Below, piece after piece: positions 34,730 through 38,701 of a DNA stretch of 38,701 nucleotides. The stretch is from an uncultured Verrucomicrobiota bacterium (GTDB taxonomy: Bacteria; Verrucomicrobiota; Verrucomicrobiia; Limisphaerales; CAIYYI01): NCBI GenBank assembly GCA_903930345.1, contig CAIYYI010000569.1:1-38701 (forward strand), in the 5' to 3' direction. The notes beneath the pieces were generated by a model that was given only the letters and a program-made list of their open reading frames with translations, searched no databases and was not told the DNA's origin. Each line of letters opens with the position of its first letter. Positions within the stretch are counted from its first letter, which is position 1. A program made the position numbers and the translations under genes.

Positions 34730-35868
34730 TCCGTCCCACGCGTCACGGTTACCTGCTGTTGGCGCTGCTGGGCTTCTTTTACCTGGCCTCGGTCACTTCT
34801 CAATCCGGCCTGCTGCTGACCATCATGGGGGTGGTGCTCGCCTGCTTTGTTCTCAACTGGGTGCGCGCCCGCCAAACGCTCCGCGCCATCCAGGTTTCCG
34901 CTTTGCCCGCCACCACCGCCACGGAAGGCCAGCCGGTCACGGAGCCGTGGCAGTTTCTCAATCGCAGCCGGCAATGGGCCGGAGTGGTGCGGGTGCAGAG
35001 TCCTGCTGGGTTGCTCTGCCAGGCGGGGCCGTTCGCCCCCGGTGAGGCGGTGCCCGCCCCGCTGCTCGCCCGGTTTGCCCGGCGGGGTGTTTATCCGCTG
35101 GGCCGCTGCTGGCTCGAGTGTCACCATCCCTTTGGCCTCGTCACCTCCACCCGTGCGCTGGTCCTGCCCGGTGAAATTATTGTTTATCCGGCGGTCTATC
35201 CCTGTGATCCGCCCCGGGCCGCCGGGTTCGATATGATGGTGGGGGGTAAACACAAAGGCCGTCGCCGCGTGGCTTCCGGCATTCATTTTGCCGGTATTCG
35301 GCCCATGCTGGCGGGCGATTCCTGGCGCCAGATCCATTGGAAGAGCAGCGCCAAAGGGCAGGGGATGATGGTGAAAACTTTCGATGAGGAGTTGTCCGGT
35401 CGTGTGACGCTCCTCCTGGGGCCGGCCACTCCCGGCCAAACCGGCTGGTTTGATGACGCCGTCCGCGCCGCCGGCTCCCTCATGTTTGCCGCCTTGGATG
35501 ATGGTGATCATGTGGAGTGGCGCTACCTGGGGGATCAGCATCATCATCTCCTGACGCCGTTTTCCGATGCCAATGAATTGTTGGAGTCGCTCGCGCGGCT
35601 GGAGGTCTCCACCGCCGCGTTGGCGGCGGAGGCGTGGGTCGGGGCGCTGCATGGGGGGAGCAATCGGGGCGCGGTTTGCCTGGTTCTGGCGGCCTGGGAT
35701 CCTGCCTGGTTGCCGGGCTTGGAGCGTGCCCTCCATGGGCGTTCGTTTGAGGTCTGCCTGCCGGCCCGCCTGGCCGCCGGTCTGCCCGCCCATTGGCGTC
35801 TTCGCTGGTTTCAATCCCAAGGCTTTGGCGATGGTCCGGATCTGCCCTCGCCGCCGTCGGCCCAATGA
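34726..35868 (+). CDS. DUF58 domain-containing membrane protein
   Basis: Protein of 380 residues. Two closely spaced N-terminal hydrophobic segments at about 9-23 and 27-44 (GLLLTIMGVVLACFVLNW) anchor it in the membrane. A beta-rich segment follows with HHPFGLVTSTRALVLPGEII (a PFGL motif). The DUF58 core comes next, with GIRPMLAGDSWRQIHWKSSA followed by KGQGMMVKTFDEE, the family hallmark. The C-terminal part resembles a degenerate von Willebrand A fold. It is coupled by 4-nt overlaps to moxR upstream and to the transglutaminase gene downstream. Such proteins are thought to be partners of MoxR ATPases; the target process is unknown here. Confidence 0.9.
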   Translation: MIRPTRHGYLLLALLGFFYLASVTSQSGLLLTIMGVVLACFVLNWVRARQTLRAIQVSALPATTATEGQPVTEPWQFLNRSRQWAGVVRVQSPAGLLCQAGPFAPGEAVPAPLLARFARRGVYPLGRCWLECHHPFGLVTSTRALVLPGEIIVYPAVYPCDPPRAAGFDMMVGGKHKGRRRVASGIHFAGIRPMLAGDSWRQIHWKSSAKGQGMMVKTFDEELSGRVTLLLGPATPGQTGWFDDAVRAAGSLMFAALDDGDHVEWRYLGDQHHHLLTPFSDANELLESLARLEVSTAALAAEAWVGALHGGSNRGAVCLVLAAWDPAWLPGLERALHGRSFEVCLPARLAAGLPAHWRLRWFQSQGFGDGPDLPSPPSAQ

Positions 35869-37826
35869 AAAATCCCTACTATCTCTTGGTGTTGCTCGGG
35901 GTGGTCTGCCAGGGCCTGGCGTGGGATGACTACTGGCTGCCTGCGGGCTATGGCTTGGCCTGGCTGCTCTTCCTGGGGGTCGGCGCCCGGTGGCGTGTGC
36001 GCGCGCCGCAGCCCGCCCATCGGGACGCCGCCCAGTCACGGGCCACCCCGCCCCTGGAGGCCCTGGTCCTCATCCTTGGTTGCCTGGCCGGTTACCTGCT
36101 CGGGAAAGTGCCCGGCCACAGCAGTCATTTCTTCATCGGCCACGGCCTGGCCTGGGTGCAGTTGGCCCGGCTTCTGCGGCCCCTGTCGCCCCGGGAAAGG
36201 TTGATCGGGATTTTGATCGCCGTGTTCCAGGTCGGGGTGGCCTGCACCATCATTCTCGATTTCCGTTTCCTCCTGATCCTGGCCGCGGCGGTCTGGCTGA
36301 TCCCGGCCACTCTGTACGAGTTGGAGCGCTTGCGCCTGCCGGTGGTCCGTCCGGTTCGCGCCCCGCTGGGGGCGTCCACGTTTCTCCTGGTTTTCCTAGC
36401 GGCGGTGATGGTCTTTTTGCTGTTCCCCCGCGCCTATCTGGGCAGCCCTTTCCGGGCCAATCTGGCGCGCGGGGGCGAGGGGGGGACCATGTTGGATACC
36501 ATCCTGGATCCCGCCCGTTCCTCCGGGCCCCAGTCACGGCGCATCCTCATGCAGGTGCAGGGCGAGCAGTTGGGGTATTTGCGCTGTTACGCCCTGGTGG
36601 ATTTTGATGGCTCCCAGTGGAAGGTGGATCAGCCGGCCAGTTGGCTGAAATGGTCGGCCGCGCCGGCGGGGCACCGGGTGGTGGAGCGGCAGGCGCGGGT
36701 GAAAAACCCCGCCTATCTGGCCCGCATTCTCCCCACGGATGGCCGGGTGGTCGGGCTTGATGGCTCCTTCTTTCGCCGCGCGTATTTGAATCTCCATGGC
36801 ATGGTCGAGACGGAGTATTTGTGGAACCGGGCCAACAACACCTATCGCTATCTCACCGATCTTACGCCGGAGCCGGAGCCGCTTCCCCCCGGGGCGGCCG
36901 CCCGGTTTCTCGCTCACCCCGCCCCCAGTCCCAAGGTGCGGCAGTGGCTCGCTCAATTGACCGCCGGGGCCACCAATCAGTTGGCCAAAGCCCGGCATCT
37001 GGAGGGTTACCTGCGCGATCATTTCACCTACGAGCTGGGCGCGCCGGAACTCAACCGCGCCAATGCGTTGGAGGACTTTTTGTTCCAGGCCCGGCGCGGC
37101 CATTGCGAACGGTTCGCCTCCGCCCTGGCGTTGCTGTTGCGCATGGAGGGCATTCCCAGCCGGGTCATCATCGGCTATCTGCCCTCGGTGCAAAACCCCA
37201 TTTCCGGCTGGTATGACATCCGTTTTCGCGACGCCCATTCCTGGACCGAGGCCTGGCTGCCGGGGCACGGCTGGGTTTCGTTGGATGCCACCCCGCGCGC
37301 CAGCCTCCCCTCCGGCGATAGTTCTTGGTCTGAGTTCTGGGAGGCCCTCGACTTTGCCTGGTATGCCCACGTGGTGAATTTTGATGCCCCCACTCAGAAC
37401 GCCATGTGGAGTGATGTCGCCCAGCGGGTGGCGGACCTTCCCGGCTGGGTGGTGCGCCATGCCCCGGCGGCCTTTGCCACGGGGGCGGTGCTGGTTTTCG
37501 GGGTGGGTGGGTGGGTGCTTTGGCGGTCGCGACGGCGGCCTCCGGCGACCGGTTCCGTGGCTGAGGCCCAGGTGGTTACCGCCCGTTACTACGCCGCCAT
37601 GCTCAAGCTCTTGGCTGCCCGGGGCTGCTCCAAGCAGCCGTCCCAAACCCCTTGGGAGTTTGCTGCTGAAACACACCGCCTCCCGCCGGAAGCACAGGAG
37701 GTGGTCCGGCGGATTACCTCCTGTTTTTGTTCCGTCCGCTATGGCCAAAATGTTCTGCGCGAAGAGGATGAACGTGAAATGGACCGGGGATTAGCCCGCT
37801 TGAAGCAGTCTTCAACCGGGGCTTAA
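35865..37826 (+). CDS. Membrane transglutaminase-like protein (TgpA type)
   Basis: Protein of 653 residues from ATG 35865, which overlaps the DUF58 stop. The N-terminal part has several membrane helices (for example residues 5-20, 26-42, 65-82, 110-125, 130-150 and 170-190), as in DUF3488-type TgpA proteins. A long extracytoplasmic region then leads to the transglutaminase domain with triad Cys414 (RRGHCERFASA), His458 (RDAHSWTEAW) and Asp474 (SLDATPRA). A final helix at about 543-562 (FATGAVLVFGVGGWVLWRSR) is followed by a cytoplasmic tail resembling DUF4129. The open frame upstream of 35865 overlaps DUF58 and is excluded. The catalytic triad is intact, so a protease- or transamidase-like activity on envelope proteins is plausible. 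It closes the moxR operon. Confidence 0.91.
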   Translation: MKNPYYLLVLLGVVCQGLAWDDYWLPAGYGLAWLLFLGVGARWRVRAPQPAHRDAAQSRATPPLEALVLILGCLAGYLLGKVPGHSSHFFIGHGLAWVQLARLLRPLSPRERLIGILIAVFQVGVACTIILDFRFLLILAAAVWLIPATLYELERLRLPVVRPVRAPLGASTFLLVFLAAVMVFLLFPRAYLGSPFRANLARGGEGGTMLDTILDPARSSGPQSRRILMQVQGEQLGYLRCYALVDFDGSQWKVDQPASWLKWSAAPAGHRVVERQARVKNPAYLARILPTDGRVVGLDGSFFRRAYLNLHGMVETEYLWNRANNTYRYLTDLTPEPEPLPPGAAARFLAHPAPSPKVRQWLAQLTAGATNQLAKARHLEGYLRDHFTYELGAPELNRANALEDFLFQARRGHCERFASALALLLRMEGIPSRVIIGYLPSVQNPISGWYDIRFRDAHSWTEAWLPGHGWVSLDATPRASLPSGDSSWSEFWEALDFAWYAHVVNFDAPTQNAMWSDVAQRVADLPGWVVRHAPAAFATGAVLVFGVGGWVLWRSRRRPPATGSVAEAQVVTARYYAAMLKLLAARGCSKQPSQTPWEFAAETHRLPPEAQEVVRRITSCFCSVRYGQNVLREEDEREMDRGLARLKQSSTGA

Positions 37827-37831
37827 AACAC

Positions 37832-37860
37832 TGGACGCAAACCCGCTCTTGCCGTATCAT
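37832..37860 (+). promoter_or_regulatory. Predicted promoter of xseB-dxs
   Basis: TGGACG (37832-37837) is followed after 17 bp by TATCAT (37855-37860), one mismatch from the -10 consensus. Six bases (TTGCCG) separate the -10 from ATG 37867, so the transcript would be leaderless or nearly so. The gap to the transglutaminase stop is 40 nt and holds no terminator. Confidence 0.4.
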
Positions 37861-37866
37861 TTGCCG

Positions 37867-38151
37867 ATGTCGAAACCGGCCAAAGATTGCGACAGCGGCA
37901 CTTCCCTTCCCGAGGGGATGCCGTTCGAAGAAGCTTTAAAGCAACTGGAATCCATCGTTGGGGCGATGGAGGCGGATGATTTGCCGCTGGAAAGCCTGCT
38001 GACTCGCTATGAGGAAGGTGCCCGTCTGGTCATGGTGTGTCAGTCCCGGTTGGCCGATGCCGATCAAAAAATCCAGCAGCTCGAGCAGAAGCTGGGCGGC
38101 GAAATGCAGTTGAAACCGCTGCCAATGCCAGACGACTCCGTTGAAGCCTGA
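37867..38151 (+). CDS. xseB: Exodeoxyribonuclease VII small subunit
   Basis: Small subunit of exonuclease VII, a single-strand-specific exonuclease. It has 94 residues from ATG 37867; an in-frame TTG at 37849 adds six residues before it and is less likely. The family core is PFEEALKQLESIVGAMEADD, LPLESLLTRYEEGARLV and CQSRLADADQKIQQLEQKLG, a helical coiled-coil-like protein. The N-terminal 20 residues and the acidic tail are variable. The large subunit XseA is not in the window. It sits 5 nt before dxs, so the two are probably translated from one message. Confidence 0.93.
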   Translation: MSKPAKDCDSGTSLPEGMPFEEALKQLESIVGAMEADDLPLESLLTRYEEGARLVMVCQSRLADADQKIQQLEQKLGGEMQLKPLPMPDDSVEA

Positions 38152-38156
38152 TCCCT

Positions 38157-38701
38157 ATGAGCCGATATCTCGACATGGTTGATGAACCCACGCACGTGAA
38201 GAAACTGACGCTCGAGCAGCGCCAGCAATTGGCGGAGGAAATCCGTCATGAACTGATTACCAAGCTGGCCGTCCATGGCGGCCATCTGGGGCCCAATCTC
38301 GGCGTCGTCGAGCTCACGGTGGCCATGCACAGCGTCTTCACCACCCCCAAGGATAAGTTTGTCTGGGATGTCAGCCATCAGTCCTACGTGCACAAGCTCC
38401 TGACCGGTCGCAAAAGCCGCTTCCACACCGTCCGCACCACGGATGGCCTCTGCGGCTTTTCCCTGCGCACAGAGAGTGAGCATGATTGCTACGGCGCCGG
38501 CCACGCCGGCACCGCCCTTTCCGCCGCCCTGGGCATCGCCGTCGCGCGGGATCGCCGGGGGTCGGATGAGAATGTGGTCTGCGTCTTTGGCGATGCCGCC
38601 CTCACCAACGGCGTCACCTTTGAGGCCATGAACAACATCGCCCACAGCACCAAGCGTTTCATTGCCATCCTCAATGACAACGAGTGGAGCATCGCCAAGA
38701 A
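38157..38701 (+). CDS. dxs: 1-deoxy-D-xylulose 5-phosphate synthase, 3' end outside window
   Basis: First enzyme of the MEP pathway, condensing pyruvate and glyceraldehyde 3-phosphate with thiamine diphosphate. About 181 codons are present of an expected 600 or more. Recognisable parts are GGHLGPNLGVVELTVAMH, VWDVSHQSYVHKLLTGR, TTDGLCGFSLRTESEHD, GAGHAGTALSAALGIAVARD, the cofactor motif VFGDAALTNG and AILNDNEWSI. The cofactor motif of the family normally begins GDG and is GDA here. The start at 38157 follows xseB by 5 nt and places the conserved region at the usual distance. Together with dxr and ispG it confirms the MEP route. The frame is open to the window edge. Confidence 0.93.
   Translation, partial: MSRYLDMVDEPTHVKKLTLEQRQQLAEEIRHELITKLAVHGGHLGPNLGVVELTVAMHSVFTTPKDKFVWDVSHQSYVHKLLTGRKSRFHTVRTTDGLCGFSLRTESEHDCYGAGHAGTALSAALGIAVARDRRGSDENVVCVFGDAALTNGVTFEAMNNIAHSTKRFIAILNDNEWSIAK

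Noticed and set aside
34585-36039. Open frame of 484 codons antisense to moxR-DUF58
   Set aside because: Compositionally biased shadow frame spanning two real genes and their overlap.

Overview
The window is a GC-rich, gene-dense stretch of a bacterial chromosome made almost entirely of housekeeping genes packed into overlapping operons. A member of the PVC group, most likely Verrucomicrobiota, is my inference. It rests on the long insert-containing form of IspG, the MEP route to isoprenoids, the xseB-dxs pairing, the style of the E1/E2 and hybrid-kinase proteins, and the scarcity of Shine-Dalgarno motifs before otherwise certain start codons. I see no insertion sequence, prophage, CRISPR array, rRNA or tRNA. 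No stretch longer than about 210 nt lacks a plausible gene.

Layout. (1) 1-7405, plus strand: purA (5' end cut), uppS, cdsA, dxr, then a promoter, rseP and ispG. This joins purine synthesis to isoprenoid precursors (dxr, ispG), the undecaprenyl carrier (uppS), phospholipid synthesis (cdsA) and site-2 proteolysis (rseP). (2) 10684-7411, minus strand: a five-gene operon HIT protein-phoH-ybeY-DUF502-recO with 1-4 nt overlaps at three junctions, convergent with ispG and only 5 nt from it. (3) 19787-10750, minus strand: a phosphorelay cluster of a soluble GAF/PAS hybrid kinase, a membrane CHASE hybrid kinase with an extra N-terminal receiver, and a REC-Hpt-like-REC regulator, with no output domain visible. 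(4) 19890-23977, plus: 2-oxoacid dehydrogenase E1 alpha, E1 beta and E2 (no E3), with endonuclease IV overlapping E2 by 4 nt. (5) 23997-26606, plus: a secreted ankyrin-repeat protein, then an accessory-looking, hairpin-rich stretch with two small unrecognised ORFs and a REP-like repeat pair. (6) 26690-31386: pgsA-like phosphatidyltransferase, a convergent secreted TRASH/YHS-like cysteine protein, an AhpE-like peroxiredoxin and aconitase acnA, with clear terminators between units. (7) 31468-37826, plus: dinB, an RsmB-like rRNA methyltransferase, and a MoxR-DUF58-transglutaminase trio. (8) 37867-end: xseB and the 5' part of dxs.

The MEP pathway is represented three times (dxs, dxr, ispG), and its product feeds uppS. 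cdsA makes the CDP-diacylglycerol that the pgsA-like enzyme uses. phoH, ybeY, the RsmB-like protein, recO, nfo, dinB and xseB form a dispersed RNA-maturation and DNA-repair set.

I do not see a clearly new defence, secretion or mobile system. The signals most worth following are non-coding: the paired AGCGGAC/GTCCGCT hairpins between the peroxiredoxin and aconitase genes, a -35 box sitting in the loop of an inverted repeat before the peroxiredoxin gene, a terminator ending 4 nt before dinB, and several promoter-like sequences so close to start codons that leaderless transcripts are likely. On the protein side, the CHASE kinase with an N-terminal receiver and the output-less phosphorelay cluster stand out. 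All numbers come from reading the sequence by eye; no database search was run.
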